DNA of 64,000 nucleotides from Tumebacillus algifaecis (GCF_002243515.1 NZ_CP022657.1:1789001-1853000); one strand, 5' to 3'; counted from the first letter of the stretch, positions 6,584 through 15,789 are shown. The notes: generated by a model not told the origin, from the sequence alone. Translations and numbers: made by a program.

Positions 6584-7498
6584 TCACAGCTGTGACTCCA
6601 GACTCTTCAACAATTGTGCGAAATCGTCAGGATACGGAGCTTCGATCTCCAACGGCTCGCCTGTGATCGGATGGAGGAATCGCAAAAAGCGGGCATGCAG
6701 CGCTTGCCTGCATATTCGCTCGTTCGTTCCACCATACAAGGTGTCCCCGAGCAGCGGATGGCCAAGCCATGAAAAATGGACGCGGATCTGATGGGTTCGC
6801 CCAGTGTGCAAGCTCGCCTTGAGCAAGGTAGTGTCAGGGAAACGCCGGAGCACCGCATATTCGGTTTGGGCGGGCTTGCCCGTCTTCGATACTCGACGAC
6901 GTGTCGGGTGATTGCGGTCGCGTCCGATCGGCTGATCGATCAGCCCTTTGTTGGTTGTAACTACTCCATGGGTCAGCGCATGGTATTCGCGCGAAATGCT
7001 ACGCTCGTTAAGCATGGCATCGAGCAGCTTGTGAGCGATTGCATGCTTGGGGAACAAGATCGCCCCGGACGTCTCCTGATCTAACCGATGCAACACTCGG
7101 CACCGCGTGGCTAAACCCTGCATTTGGTAATGAAAGGCGAGGGCATTGAGCAACGTATCGCTTTCATTCGCCGCATTGGGGTGTACTTTCATCCCGGCCG
7201 CCTTGTTCAAGATGAGCAGGTGGTCATCCTCATACAGCACGTCGAGCATGTCCAGCGAGGGCTCGAACTCAAACGCTTCTTCGGGAAACATGACACAGCG
7301 CACGCGATCTCCCGCATGGACGATCGTCTCCTGCGTCGCAAACTCCTTACCAAGCAATATCGCCTTGGTGCGCTGCAGTTCCAAGATCACGTTTTGCGGA
7401 AGTCCGGCCGTTCCCTGCAACAGTGAGCCGACCGTCCATCCCTCCTGTTTTTTGGTGACGCGCATCTCCAACCATGGTCCGTTCTTTTCGAAATGCAT
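6584..7498 (-). CDS. RluA/RluD-family RNA pseudouridine synthase
   Basis: Isomerises uridine to pseudouridine in rRNA or tRNA. 304 residues. The catalytic motif is HRLDQETSG with the nucleophilic aspartate D140, followed by the family motifs REYHALTHG, KTGKPAQTEY and HTGRTHQIRVHF. The N-terminal part (about 12 to 80) looks like a reduced S4-type region. No clear RBS precedes the ATG at 7498; an ATG at residue 12 is another possible start. Which RNA site it modifies cannot be told from sequence. Confidence 0.93.
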   Translation of the reverse strand: MHFEKNGPWLEMRVTKKQEGWTVGSLLQGTAGLPQNVILELQRTKAILLGKEFATQETIVHAGDRVRCVMFPEEAFEFEPSLDMLDVLYEDDHLLILNKAAGMKVHPNAANESDTLLNALAFHYQMQGLATRCRVLHRLDQETSGAILFPKHAIAHKLLDAMLNERSISREYHALTHGVVTTNKGLIDQPIGRDRNHPTRRRVSKTGKPAQTEYAVLRRFPDTTLLKASLHTGRTHQIRVHFSWLGHPLLGDTLYGGTNERICRQALHARFLRFLHPITGEPLEIEAPYPDDFAQLLKSLESQL

Positions 7499-7677
7499 AG
7501 GAATGACACCGTCTTTCTTGATCGATAAAACATGTTCTATTTTACCAGAGGCGAGCCTTTCCGCAAAATTTGGGCTTGGGAGCGGGTGACCGCCTACGCT
7601 TAACCGGCGTACATTGTGGTGGGCAACGAAATTAGACGCTCAGAGCAAGCGCGATGATGAGAGGAGCAGGAATAAAC

Positions 7678-7920
7678 ATGTCTTGTAAAACGAAGATCAA
7701 GAAGCTGAAAATTGCATTGGTACTAGATGAAGAGGCACGCTGCAAACTTCGCGAGATGCTCGCAGGGAACTGCGATACGTTGTACCTCGATGAAGTGTGT
7801 TTTGAACATCTGTGCATCGAGAAAATGAAAAACGATTGTCTGAAAATTGGAGACATCGAGTTGAAGCACGGTAAAATCGAGTGTCTGAAGATGGAAGTCA
7901 TCGATCCGAGCTGCTGCTAG
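7678..7920 (+). CDS. Cysteine-rich 80-residue protein of unknown function
   Basis: The chosen ATG has gaggagcagg upstream; the longer open frame from 7654 starts before that RBS. The protein has nine cysteines in 80 residues, alternating with Lys/Glu-rich strands (for example CIEKMKNDCLKIGDIEL and KIECLKMEVID), and ends in CC. There is no signal peptide or membrane segment. The spacing is irregular, so it is not an obvious metallothionein or zinc ribbon. A hairpin terminator follows about 40 bases after the stop. I recognise no family. Confidence 0.65.
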   Translation: MSCKTKIKKLKIALVLDEEARCKLREMLAGNCDTLYLDEVCFEHLCIEKMKNDCLKIGDIELKHGKIECLKMEVIDPSCC

Positions 7921-7960
7921 CGGTCGAGCGGGTGGGAGACGTATCGATACGGGGGACGGA

Positions 7961-7993
7961 AAGGTCGAAGCCGAATGCGGTTTCGGCCTTTTT
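7961..7993 (+). terminator. Terminator after the Cys-rich protein
   Basis: ggtcgaagccg / cggtttcggcc stem (with G-T pairs) followed by five T. Confidence 0.75.
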
Positions 7994-8026
7994 GGCGTAT
8001 GATAGAGGTAGAAGGAGGGGAGAGGC

Positions 8027-8434
8027 ATGAAAGAACTTCAGCCACTTCACGTCATTTATGATGGACATTGCGCGATTTGCCGCGCTTCGATAAAGAAGAT
8101 TCAAGGAAGGTTTGGTGATCGGGTGCGTCCCGTCGATTTTCGTATCTTATCGCCGGAACAGATTCACCCTGAACTGAACGAACTGCGCTGCAAGGCGCAG
8201 ATGCACGTACTGGCCGACGGTCGCCTTTATGGCGGGGCGGCGGCGATGGTGCGGATCTTAAAACTCCACCGAGGGCTGCGTTTGGTCGTCTGGCTCTATC
8301 ATGTGCCGCCATTGGGCTGGTTGAGCGAGCAAATGTATTCGCTGGTCGCTCGCAACCGTTTTCGCCTCTCGAAGTGGTTTGGTAATGACCTACCCGAATG
8401 CACCGATGCCTGTTCGATTCCTCAAAAGGACTAG
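8027..8434 (+). CDS. DCC-family (DUF393) thiol-disulfide oxidoreductase-like protein
   Basis: 135 residues. The N-terminus reads VIYDGHCAICRASI, with the CxxC pair at C15 and C18 in the YDG.C.xC setting that defines the DCC/DUF393 family. A FRIL strand, a central YGGAAAMVRIL helix and a WLYHVPPLGWL segment follow. The family is predicted to carry out redox exchange, but the partner is unknown. The RBS gaaggagggg lies directly upstream. Its stop codon is inside the first copy of a 23-bp tandem repeat. Confidence 0.88.
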   Translation: MKELQPLHVIYDGHCAICRASIKKIQGRFGDRVRPVDFRILSPEQIHPELNELRCKAQMHVLADGRLYGGAAAMVRILKLHRGLRLVVWLYHVPPLGWLSEQMYSLVARNRFRLSKWFGNDLPECTDACSIPQKD

Positions 8435-8488
8435 TGTTTGGTCCTCAAAAGGACTAGTGTTTGGTCCTCAAAAGGACTAGTGTTTGGG
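8420..8488. repeat. Three perfect tandem copies of a 23-bp unit between convergent genes
   Basis: The unit cctcaaaaggactagtgtttgg plus one base is repeated three times without a gap. Each unit contains the palindrome ACTAGT, which supplies a TAG stop on both strands. The plus-strand DCC gene stops in copy 1 and the minus-strand gene stops in copy 3. Confidence 0.95.
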
Positions 8489-9046
8489 CCGCAGCAAGCG
8501 GTAGCGCCGACCGCGGATCGTGATCGACACGAACAAATCGTCGCCTGCCTCCAGCGTTTGTTGGATCGTGGGGACGGTTTGTTGAAAAAAATACCACGGC
8601 AGCGGCAGGCCATCCTGCTCGATCAAGTGTAAAAATTGAGGCAGTTCATCTTGCAAAAGATAGCCGTAGCGAAGCCCTGTTTTCGGTTGGATCGGGTGAT
8701 CGAACAGATAGCGTCCGTGCGTGAAGTAGTTCCAGTATTCGCGCAGCAAACTTTTTTTCGGCAGTTTGCGCCACACGTCATGGTAGTCGATCTGATAGTC
8801 TTTGTCATCAAATAGATTTTGATAGGACGGCAACACCTGTACGACCTTGGTGAGGGCATCGTTATACTGCTCGTCGCCAAACGCTTCATGATAGAGCAGG
8901 CCGTCCCGTAAGATCGCTTGCACGACCGTGTAGAGGTCGGTGTTGCGGTGCAGTAAAAGCTGCGCCTTTTTCAGCAGCAATCGGTCATTCGATCCGATCG
9001 CCTCATACAGCTCGCCAATTCGAAACGAATAGTAATAGATACTCAT
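8477..9046 (-). CDS. Conserved-looking protein of unknown function (189 residues)
   Basis: A soluble, aromatic-rich protein beginning MSIYYYSFRIGELYEAIGSND, with helical segments (KKAQLLLHRN, TKVVQVLPSYQNLF) and a C-terminal strand region (DLFVSITIRGRRYRLLRP). There is no signal peptide and no catalytic motif I can name. It vaguely resembles small DUF proteins with a YYV-type start and a GSGD/GSND turn, but I cannot assign a family safely. The RBS ggggaggggg precedes the ATG. It converges on the DCC gene. Confidence 0.75.
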   Translation of the reverse strand: MSIYYYSFRIGELYEAIGSNDRLLLKKAQLLLHRNTDLYTVVQAILRDGLLYHEAFGDEQYNDALTKVVQVLPSYQNLFDDKDYQIDYHDVWRKLPKKSLLREYWNYFTHGRYLFDHPIQPKTGLRYGYLLQDELPQFLHLIEQDGLPLPWYFFQQTVPTIQQTLEAGDDLFVSITIRGRRYRLLRPKH

Positions 9047-9197
9047 AGTTGTCCCCCTCCCCGTCCACAGCGCTTCGGCTTAGTATCGTCCAAAAGCGTA
9101 GGGACGAAACGGGTTGCCTAGCCGTTTCCTTCACCATTCTGCCACTGCCTACATAGGCTGACTGTGAACTGTCAGTGGTTGAGGAGGGAACACAACG

Positions 9198-10226
9198 TTG
9201 GCAAAAGAAAAAGAGTTGACATATGGACTGGAAGAGTTCGCCCCCGGCATCGATCTGGAGGATGCTTACGGGTTGAAGATTCTCGATGTCAAAGCGGTGC
9301 GCGCCGTTGTGAAAGTCGAAACGGACCGCGGTACTTTTGCTTTGAAAAAAGTGAGTCACAAGCCGGAGAAATTGCAGTTTATGTATGAAGCGCAGGAGCA
9401 TCTCTGGAACAATGGATTCCAAAAATTGCCGCGCTTTGTGAAGACACAAGATGGCCGTCCATTTCTGGAACTGAAAGACGGTCTGATCTTCCTCAACAAT
9501 TGGATCGACGGCAAAGAGAGCAACGTCAATGACACGGAACAATTGATCCAGATCGTGCGTCTGCAGGCCGATTTGCATCGCGCATCGCGTGGCTTCACTC
9601 CGAGCGTCGAAGCGCACATCAAAACGCGTTGGGCCGGATGGATCGAACGGTATGAAGGACAAATGGACGACATCGAAAGCATCTATCTGCGCTTTAAGGA
9701 CCAAGAGCCGCAAAATGAGCTGGAAGCGACTTTCAAAGCGACGATCGAACCGATGCGTGACATGGCAAAGACGGGGGTCGCTCTGCTCAAAGCGTCACCG
9801 TATCTGGATGTCCTGCGCCGGGAGCGGAACTTGCGCGGTTTTGTGCACGGCGATTTCACGTATCACAATTTCATTCGCACACCGGACGGCGACATGCAGG
9901 TGATCGATTTTGACTATTGCTCCCATGAGTTGAGAGTCCATGATTTTGCCCGCTTTATGCGCAAGATGCTGCGTCGGACCGACTGGTCGGTGGAGATGGG
10001 CAATCTGATTCTCAACACCTACCACGAAATCGATCCGCTGTATGAAGATGAATTGCAGGTGCTGCGGGCCGTACTGTTCTTCCCACAACGCTACTGGCGG
10101 GCGGTGGAGCGAGGCTTCCTCTCCCATCGTTATACCCCAGAAGGTTCGATCAAGAAAATGCGGCAGGAAGTTGCTCGGCTGGACAACTGGCAGCGTTATC
10201 TTGACGACTTTCCGACCCGACTCTAA
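9198..10226 (+). CDS. CotS-family spore coat kinase-like protein (catalytic motif intact)
   Basis: 342 residues of the CotS/YsxE/YutH group, which has an aminoglycoside-phosphotransferase-like fold and sits in the spore coat. The Brenner-type catalytic loop is intact (VHGDFTYHNF) and so is the metal-binding IDFDYC. The N-terminal lobe has LDVKAVRAVVKVETDRGTFA and a lysine-containing LKKV strand. The start is TTG at 9198 with gaggaggg ten bases upstream. First gene of a coat cluster, with another CotS-like gene 21 bases downstream. The substrate is unknown for the family. Confidence 0.88.
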   Translation: MAKEKELTYGLEEFAPGIDLEDAYGLKILDVKAVRAVVKVETDRGTFALKKVSHKPEKLQFMYEAQEHLWNNGFQKLPRFVKTQDGRPFLELKDGLIFLNNWIDGKESNVNDTEQLIQIVRLQADLHRASRGFTPSVEAHIKTRWAGWIERYEGQMDDIESIYLRFKDQEPQNELEATFKATIEPMRDMAKTGVALLKASPYLDVLRRERNLRGFVHGDFTYHNFIRTPDGDMQVIDFDYCSHELRVHDFARFMRKMLRRTDWSVEMGNLILNTYHEIDPLYEDELQVLRAVLFFPQRYWRAVERGFLSHRYTPEGSIKKMRQEVARLDNWQRYLDDFPTRL

Positions 10227-10247
10227 GCCGCAAGAGGGGGAGCCGTG

Positions 10248-11291
10248 ATGGACGAATTGACAACCTCGCAAGTGCTCGACCTCTGCGGGTTCGCTCCCGA
10301 TGTGCTCAGTTTGTACGAGGTGGAAGTCAAAAAGGCACAACCTGTGCGCAAAGTGGTGCGCTTCACGGCGCCACAGGGCGAGTACGCGTTGAAAAAATTC
10401 AACCTGTCTGCTGAGGAACTGCGCTTTTCGCTGGCGGCGATGGAACATGTCAAAGAAAAAGGATTTCCGGTACCGGGAGTGCTCAAGTCGCGCGAAGGTG
10501 AGCTTTTTGTGGAGCGGGACGGGGCGAAGTATTTTGTGATGGAATGGTTGGAAGGGCGGGAGAGCAAGTACGCTCATGTGCTTGATCTCGCCCTCGCCGC
10601 CCGTGGACTCGCTCGCTTTCATCTGGCAGCACAAGGGTTTGAACCGCCCTTTTGTGCAGGCAAAGTGCAGTGGGGCACTTGGATGGGACATTTTTTGGAA
10701 CGGATTGAAGAAATGCGCGATTGGACGGTGTTGGCCGAACAGGGCGGGTCGGTGTTCGACCGCATGTTCGCCGAGCAGGTCGCATATTGTATCCAAGAAG
10801 CGTCGCGGTCTGTGGAGCTGCTTTTGTCGTCGCGCTATGAGGAGATCACCAAGTTGGAGTGGGGGCTGAAAGGTTTTTGCCACCACGACTACGCGCATCA
10901 TAACGTGCTGATCACAGCCGATAAAAACATCTCCCTGATCGATTTCGACTACGCATTGTGCGACATCCGGGCTCATGATTTGGCATCGCTTTTGCTGCGC
11001 AATATGAAAAGTGTCAAATGGGACAGTCGAACGGCGTATTTTATCATCAAATCGTATTTTGAAGAAGTCCGGCCGCATGACGGAGAAGAGCGTTTGCTGC
11101 ACGCGATGATGCGGTTTCCACAGGATTTCTATGAAGCAGGTTACTTCCATTATGTCACCAAAAATCGACCTCCCGATCACTTGGAGGGCAAGTTGCGCAA
11201 GTGGTCGGAGCAAAGGGAGCGCCGCGAGCGCTTCCTGAACGAATTTGAAACGGGCGCCCGCTATGTGCTGAAATACGGAAAGATCAGGTAG
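10248..11291 (+). CDS. CotS-family spore coat kinase-like protein (catalytic motif intact)
   Basis: 347 residues, paralogue of the upstream gene. The catalytic loop is CHHDYAHHNVL and the metal site is LIDFDYAL, so both aspartates are kept. The start could be GTG 10245 or ATG 10248; the RBS agagggggag fits either. It is followed 24 bases later by a glycosyltransferase, the same kind of pairing as cotS and cotSA in Bacillus subtilis, so a role in coat glycosylation or coat assembly is likely by analogy. Confidence 0.87.
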   Translation: MDELTTSQVLDLCGFAPDVLSLYEVEVKKAQPVRKVVRFTAPQGEYALKKFNLSAEELRFSLAAMEHVKEKGFPVPGVLKSREGELFVERDGAKYFVMEWLEGRESKYAHVLDLALAARGLARFHLAAQGFEPPFCAGKVQWGTWMGHFLERIEEMRDWTVLAEQGGSVFDRMFAEQVAYCIQEASRSVELLLSSRYEEITKLEWGLKGFCHHDYAHHNVLITADKNISLIDFDYALCDIRAHDLASLLLRNMKSVKWDSRTAYFIIKSYFEEVRPHDGEERLLHAMMRFPQDFYEAGYFHYVTKNRPPDHLEGKLRKWSEQRERRERFLNEFETGARYVLKYGKIR

Positions 11292-11315
11292 TACGCTGCA
11301 TGAAGGGGTGACAGG

Positions 11316-12455
11316 ATGAAAATTGGTCTGGACGCGCGCGGTGCCATCTGGTATCGAGGAACGGGGATCGGCACCTATACGTACCAACTGATCAAAAATC
11401 TGTACGTGCATGACAAAGAGAACGAGTACCGATTTTTCTGGCCTGGCGACGAGTATAAAAATCTCGACCCGACAGCCGATGCGGTGTTCAATTCGATTGA
11501 GCGGAGCAAAGATAAATTTTGGGAAGAAGTACATGTGCCGATGAGCGTCGAGCAGGAAAAGATCGACATCTACCATGTACCGCAAAACGGTATTGGACTG
11601 CCGATGACAAAAGGGTGTCTAAATGTAGTGACGGTACACGATCTGATTCCGTACATCTACCCGGAAACGGTCGGGAAGGGGTATCTGAAGATTTTCCTAC
11701 AAGAGATGCCGCGCATCATGGAGCAGTCCGATCTGGTCATCACCGTTTCTGAACATTCGAAGCGTGATATCCAGCGCATCTTCCAAGTGCCAGACGAGAA
11801 GATCGCTGTGACATATGAAGCGCCGGAAAGCGTCTATCGTCCGATCGAAAAGGATGTGGCGAAGCAGTTTGTCAAAGAGCGCTTTGGCATCGACCGCCCG
11901 TACGTGGTTTATCTTGGAGGGTTCTCTCCACGCAAGAATGTCAAAGGGCTGATCAACGCCTTTTATGAGATTCAAGATCAGATCCCGAAAGAGTATGCAC
12001 TGGTGCTAGTCGGCAAAGAAGCGCGCGACTTTGACGACACGGTAATGTTGGTCGAGGCGCTTCGACTGAAGGATCGCGTGATCTTCACTGGGTTTGCCGC
12101 AGTGCCAGAATTGCCGTATCTGTACAACGCGGCCGACCTTTGTGTGTATCCTTCTTTCTATGAAGGCTTCGGTCTGCCGCCGCTGGAAGCGATGGCCTGC
12201 GGCGTGCCGACGATCACGTCGAATACCTCTTCGATTCCCGAGGTGACGGGGGAGGCGGCGCTTTTGGTCAACCCGCACGACATGTATGCGTTGGCGGAGC
12301 AGATCAAGCAGGTCCTGACCACGCCGCACCTGAGCGCAGAGCTGAGCCAAAAAGGGCTGGCCCAAGCAGCGAAGTTCACGTGGGAGCGCTGTGCAAGGGA
12401 GACGCTGACCGCCTACGAACAACTGTATACGCGCACAAAATCAGCAACTCTCTAA
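11316..12455 (+). CDS. GT4-family glycosyltransferase (CotSA-like context)
   Basis: 379 residues with the GT-B fold of retaining GT4 enzymes. The N-terminal [22 protein letters not shown] is the acceptor-side glycine-rich loop. The C-terminal [17 protein letters not shown] carries the EX7E nucleotide-sugar motif, and [15 protein letters not shown] is the usual closing element. It transfers a sugar from a nucleotide donor. The nearby GDP-mannose pyrophosphorylase makes GDP-mannose a reasonable guess for the donor, but that is inference. A terminator follows directly. Confidence 0.92.
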   Translation: MKIGLDARGAIWYRGTGIGTYTYQLIKNLYVHDKENEYRFFWPGDEYKNLDPTADAVFNSIERSKDKFWEEVHVPMSVEQEKIDIYHVPQNGIGLPMTKGCLNVVTVHDLIPYIYPETVGKGYLKIFLQEMPRIMEQSDLVITVSEHSKRDIQRIFQVPDEKIAVTYEAPESVYRPIEKDVAKQFVKERFGIDRPYVVYLGGFSPRKNVKGLINAFYEIQDQIPKEYALVLVGKEARDFDDTVMLVEALRLKDRVIFTGFAAVPELPYLYNAADLCVYPSFYEGFGLPPLEAMACGVPTITSNTSSIPEVTGEAALLVNPHDMYALAEQIKQVLTTPHLSAELSQKGLAQAAKFTWERCARETLTAYEQLYTRTKSATL

Positions 12456-12480
12456 AGGCACCCGACTCGGGTGCCTTTTT
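12454..12480 (+). terminator. Terminator after the glycosyltransferase
   Basis: aaaggcacccgactcgggtgcc followed by T5; it separates the glycosyltransferase from the SpoVID-like gene. Confidence 0.88.
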
Positions 12481-12485
12481 CATAA

Positions 12486-12515
12486 GTCATAATCGTACAG
12501 GCATTCTCATAAATT
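12486..12515 (+). promoter_or_regulatory. Candidate sigma-E promoter of the SpoVID-like gene
   Basis: GTCATAAT at 12486-12493 and CATAAATT at 12508-12515, separated by 14 bases, resemble the mother-cell sigma-E consensus. spoVID is sigma-E dependent in Bacillus subtilis, which agrees. Confidence 0.5.
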
Positions 12516-12560
12516 GAGAGTGTCGTACTATGATCGAACGAATGAAGGAGGGAACTTGTA

Positions 12561-14648
12561 GTGAGCGATGCGGAAATGATTCCATCGATTCGCATTCATG
12601 TAGATCAGCAGCTGAACGTGGACGCTGTGAGTGGTTCTGAAGACGTGGAAGATGCGACCCTGGCGACAGAAATTACCGGGTTTGATGTAGAGGATGATGC
12701 GTATGTCTTAAAAGGAGCTTTGTCGTTTACTGGATTTTTACGGCAGGAAGATACTGCTGCCCTTGCGGAAGCGATTCCTGACGTTTTAGATGATCGCGAC
12801 GTCTTTGAAGCTGGCGACGATGTGCCGGAGGCGCACGTACTGCCGCTGCACCATCGCCTGCCTTTCGTGCTACAAGTGCCTGTGGCCGCACAGCAGGACT
12901 ATCAACGTCAGCACGGCATCTTGGATGTCAATCCACGAATCGGAACGTGGAATGCGCATGTGTTGGGCGAAGGTACGCTCCATTTGCGCGCAGAGCTGAT
13001 CATTCATGGTTTGTCAGGCGGGGAAGGATATGTGTTCCGCTGTGGTACACAGGAGGAAGGCGTTTCGGCGCAAAAACTCGATCAATTGCTCGACAGCGAT
13101 GAAACACGCCATTATGAAGCGCCGAAAGCAGAAGGAGATGAAGAGTTTGAACCTCCATTTGCACCGGTGTGGACTTTGGAGCAGGCGGCGCGTCATGCTG
13201 AAGCGGACACGCTGGAGCCGTATGGCAGCGAAGAGGATGAGTGGGTGATTGAGTCTCCGGTCGGCACAGCAGCAGAGCAACAAGAAGCGTTGGGGCAGGA
13301 GGAGTTGTATCGCCAAGAAGAGGAGGATCATGACATCGTTTTCACGCCCGACCCGAGCCTCGTCTTTCCGATGCCGGAGCCGATCAGCGATTGGTCGCGT
13401 CAGTCTGAAACGGGTGAACTGTCGGTGGAAACGGGTCAGACGCCAGCGCAACCCGCCCAAACGCTCAGTCATGATGCAGAGATACGGCGCGCACCCTATC
13501 GGTTCGATTCACCGCCACCGATCAGCTTCGGCTTCGATCAGACGCCAGGCAGCAATCCGTTCACGCCGCCAGAACCAGATTTTTACGGTCGTCAACTCTT
13601 CCGGCCACAGGAAGTGAATCCATCGTTTCACAGTGAACACCGACCTTTACAGGTTGAACAGACGCATCAGGAGGCAGAGCTTGGGGAAGCGCTAGAATCG
13701 GATGTTGAGGATGAGAACGCTTTTATTTTGGAAGAGGTGCGCAATGAAGGCGAAGCTGTGGAGATGACAGGCGAAGAAGATCTGCTGCCCGTGGAAGCGC
13801 TGGACGAGACAGAAGTGTTGGAAGCGAGAGAAGTGGTAGAAGAGGCAGAATCGTTCGAAGCGACCGAAGTGGTGGAAATGGTCGACTCAGTGCCGGTGGA
13901 GCGTGAGGAAGCCCTTCCCCCTCTTGAAGAAGGGGAGAGCAGACCGTTTGAAGCGGAATATCAGTTTGAAGATGAAGTGTCCGCGACGCCGCCGCTGATG
14001 CAGGAGCCAAAGCAGTTCATTACGATTGGGCCCAAGCTGTCGGTCAATTCCAAGCAGGGCGAAAAACTTCAAGAAGTTTCTCCGATTAAGTTGTCCACAC
14101 TGCTTGGCGATTCTCGTGCGCCTGTCGGGGAGAGTTCGTCATCTGCTCGTACGCCACAGGTAGGAAGCCATAGCGAATCCAGTAGCCACTCGCCAAGTCA
14201 TTCACCTAGTCACACACCTAGTCACACACCTAGTCATTCTCATAGCCATTCATCTAGTCACACACCTAGCCGTTCTCATAGCCATTCATCGAGCCACGCT
14301 CCTAGCCATTCGCACAGTCACTCCCATGGCGACTCGTATAGCCAAGCCTATCAGAAAGCGGAAAGCTATGCACATGCGCTCCATGAGTCTTCCGTGCGCC
14401 CTGAGGAATCGTATGTGCCCGTGCATACGAAATCGCGGGAGGAGGATTCCTTCTGGAGCGGTGTGCTGACCAGTCATGAAGACAAGAAAGTGACGATGAA
14501 GTTTAAGATCGTGCAGGTGGAAGATTCGCTAAAAGGTTTGGCTGATCGATACAACACGTCGGTCAGCGACCTGCTGCGCGCAAACAATTTGCAAGACCAA
14601 GTCTTGGATGTCGGGCAAATTCTCTACATTCCTGCCGCGAGACGCTAA
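12561..14648 (+). CDS. SpoVID-like spore coat morphogenetic protein with C-terminal LysM
   Basis: 695 residues. Residues 1-150 form a beta-rich N-terminal domain with VSGSEDVEDATLATEITGF and EGYVFRC-type strands like SpoVID. A very acidic, low-complexity middle (about 170-490) follows, then a Ser/His/Pro region near 535-595 built of SHSP, SHTP and SHSH units. The C-terminus (about 648-692) is a LysM domain (KIVQVEDSLKGLADRYNTSV to QILYIPA), which can bind cortex peptidoglycan. SpoVID encases the forespore with coat. The GTG start follows aaggaggg. A CotS-like gene comes next, as ysxE follows spoVID in Bacillus subtilis. Confidence 0.82.
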   Translation: MSDAEMIPSIRIHVDQQLNVDAVSGSEDVEDATLATEITGFDVEDDAYVLKGALSFTGFLRQEDTAALAEAIPDVLDDRDVFEAGDDVPEAHVLPLHHRLPFVLQVPVAAQQDYQRQHGILDVNPRIGTWNAHVLGEGTLHLRAELIIHGLSGGEGYVFRCGTQEEGVSAQKLDQLLDSDETRHYEAPKAEGDEEFEPPFAPVWTLEQAARHAEADTLEPYGSEEDEWVIESPVGTAAEQQEALGQEELYRQEEEDHDIVFTPDPSLVFPMPEPISDWSRQSETGELSVETGQTPAQPAQTLSHDAEIRRAPYRFDSPPPISFGFDQTPGSNPFTPPEPDFYGRQLFRPQEVNPSFHSEHRPLQVEQTHQEAELGEALESDVEDENAFILEEVRNEGEAVEMTGEEDLLPVEALDETEVLEAREVVEEAESFEATEVVEMVDSVPVEREEALPPLEEGESRPFEAEYQFEDEVSATPPLMQEPKQFITIGPKLSVNSKQGEKLQEVSPIKLSTLLGDSRAPVGESSSSARTPQVGSHSESSSHSPSHSPSHTPSHTPSHSHSHSSSHTPSRSHSHSSSHAPSHSHSHSHGDSYSQAYQKAESYAHALHESSVRPEESYVPVHTKSREEDSFWSGVLTSHEDKKVTMKFKIVQVEDSLKGLADRYNTSVSDLLRANNLQDQVLDVGQILYIPAARR
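14164..14340 (+). repeat. Ser-His-Pro coding repeat inside the SpoVID-like gene
   Basis: About 175 bases of irregular 12- to 18-base units (cctagtcacaca, agccattcatc) encode SHTPSH, SHSHSS and similar. Slippage during replication would easily change its length. Confidence 0.85.
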
Positions 14649-14656
14649 AGACACAG

Positions 14657-14689
14657 AAACAGGCTGACGTTCTTGTCCGCCTGTTTTTT
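14657..14689 (+). terminator. Terminator after the SpoVID-like gene
   Basis: aaacaggc / gcctgttt stem with a 14-base loop and T6. Confidence 0.75.
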
Positions 14690-14748
14690 CGTCTACTCCT
14701 TGGTTCGTACGCATACGCTTGAATCAAGAGTCAAGGGAGGGGAGACGT

Positions 14749-15753
14749 ATGCAAAGCGAACAATTGGACGTGATTCTCGAAGCGGTGCTGCCCCGCTACG
14801 GACTGGGTGACACGGGAGTTTTACCGCTCGATGAGCACACGTTGTTAGTGGATACAGAAGATCGCGGAGTTAAACGACTGCGCATAGAGCGCGATGGGGC
14901 CAAAGTTGAGCTCCGTCACGCGTTGTGGGAGCATCTGGCCAAGCAAGGGTACCGCCGCGTACCGCGTCACATTCGCACGTTGTATGGGGATGCGCTCGTC
15001 CGGCAAGGTGAGTTGATCTATACGCTGAGCGATGACTGGGAAGGGCGGACGCCCGACCTCTTTCCGCTCGATATGCGGCTGTGTGGCCGCAACTTAGCCA
15101 AACTGCATCAGGCTGGAAAAGGGTTGCAACTGGAAGGTGGCTTAGAGCTTCCCAATCGACATGGTACGTGGATCGATCGCTTTGCCAAAGCGGGCGATGA
15201 ATTACAGGGGCGCTTTCGAGCTTGGTCTGAACTCGGTCAGAAAAATTTGTTGCAGGAACGCTTTTTGACGCACTACGAGTGGATCGCCGAACAGATCGAC
15301 CGGGCGGTGGCCGGGCTGGTGGCCGGAAAGTACAAAGAACTCGCTCGGCGCTCAGAAGCAGCGTCCGAATTTGCCGTCGGGGACTATCGCTTGAGCGACG
15401 TGCGCATCGATGCGGAAGGGCGCATCGCCACCTTGCACATCGACGATGCGATCGCCGACCTGCCGCTCTATGATGCGGCCAAGTTTGCACACGGCCTCTT
15501 GGAGCGTGGTGAGCAGGAGATGGCGCGCGTGTTTCTCGATGCTTATGGCGAAGCGGCAGAGATGACACAGCAGGAAGTGATCGTGCTCGACTCCTATCTG
15601 GCTTTCCCGCATGCTGCGTACCGCCATCTGTCGCAGTTCCACCGCTTCAAACGAGGTGCAGACGTGTTTGCTGAGCGGCTGGATAGCGCTGTCATCTCTG
15701 GACAGACCAGGCGGCCGATGGTGTACGGGGCGGACGGTGTTCAATGGTTGTAA
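14749..15753 (+). CDS. CotS/YsxE-family protein with degenerate kinase motifs
   Basis: 334 residues, start ATG 14749 behind aagggaggggag; the upstream TTG in frame lacks an RBS. The overall layout matches the other CotS paralogues (YTLSDDWEGRTP hinge, GRNLAKLHQAG helix). However, the catalytic loop reads AVGDYRLSDVRI, lacking the HGD histidine and the asparagine, and IDFD has become IDDA. It is probably a non-catalytic structural member. Its position right after the SpoVID-like gene matches ysxE in Bacillus subtilis. Confidence 0.82.
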   Translation: MQSEQLDVILEAVLPRYGLGDTGVLPLDEHTLLVDTEDRGVKRLRIERDGAKVELRHALWEHLAKQGYRRVPRHIRTLYGDALVRQGELIYTLSDDWEGRTPDLFPLDMRLCGRNLAKLHQAGKGLQLEGGLELPNRHGTWIDRFAKAGDELQGRFRAWSELGQKNLLQERFLTHYEWIAEQIDRAVAGLVAGKYKELARRSEAASEFAVGDYRLSDVRIDAEGRIATLHIDDAIADLPLYDAAKFAHGLLERGEQEMARVFLDAYGEAAEMTQQEVIVLDSYLAFPHAAYRHLSQFHRFKRGADVFAERLDSAVISGQTRRPMVYGADGVQWL

Positions 15754-15789
15754 GGCGGTGCAACTCGTAAGGAGAGGAGGTCGATCGAC

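Noticed and set aside
8027-9046. DCC protein and its neighbour as RiPP-modifying enzymes for the array
   Set aside because: Neither carries a dehydratase, cyclase, YcaO or radical-SAM motif; proximity alone is not enough.
9795-11585. 596-residue open frame on the minus strand
   Set aside because: Crosses the antisense of three clear coat genes; composition is that of a shadow frame.
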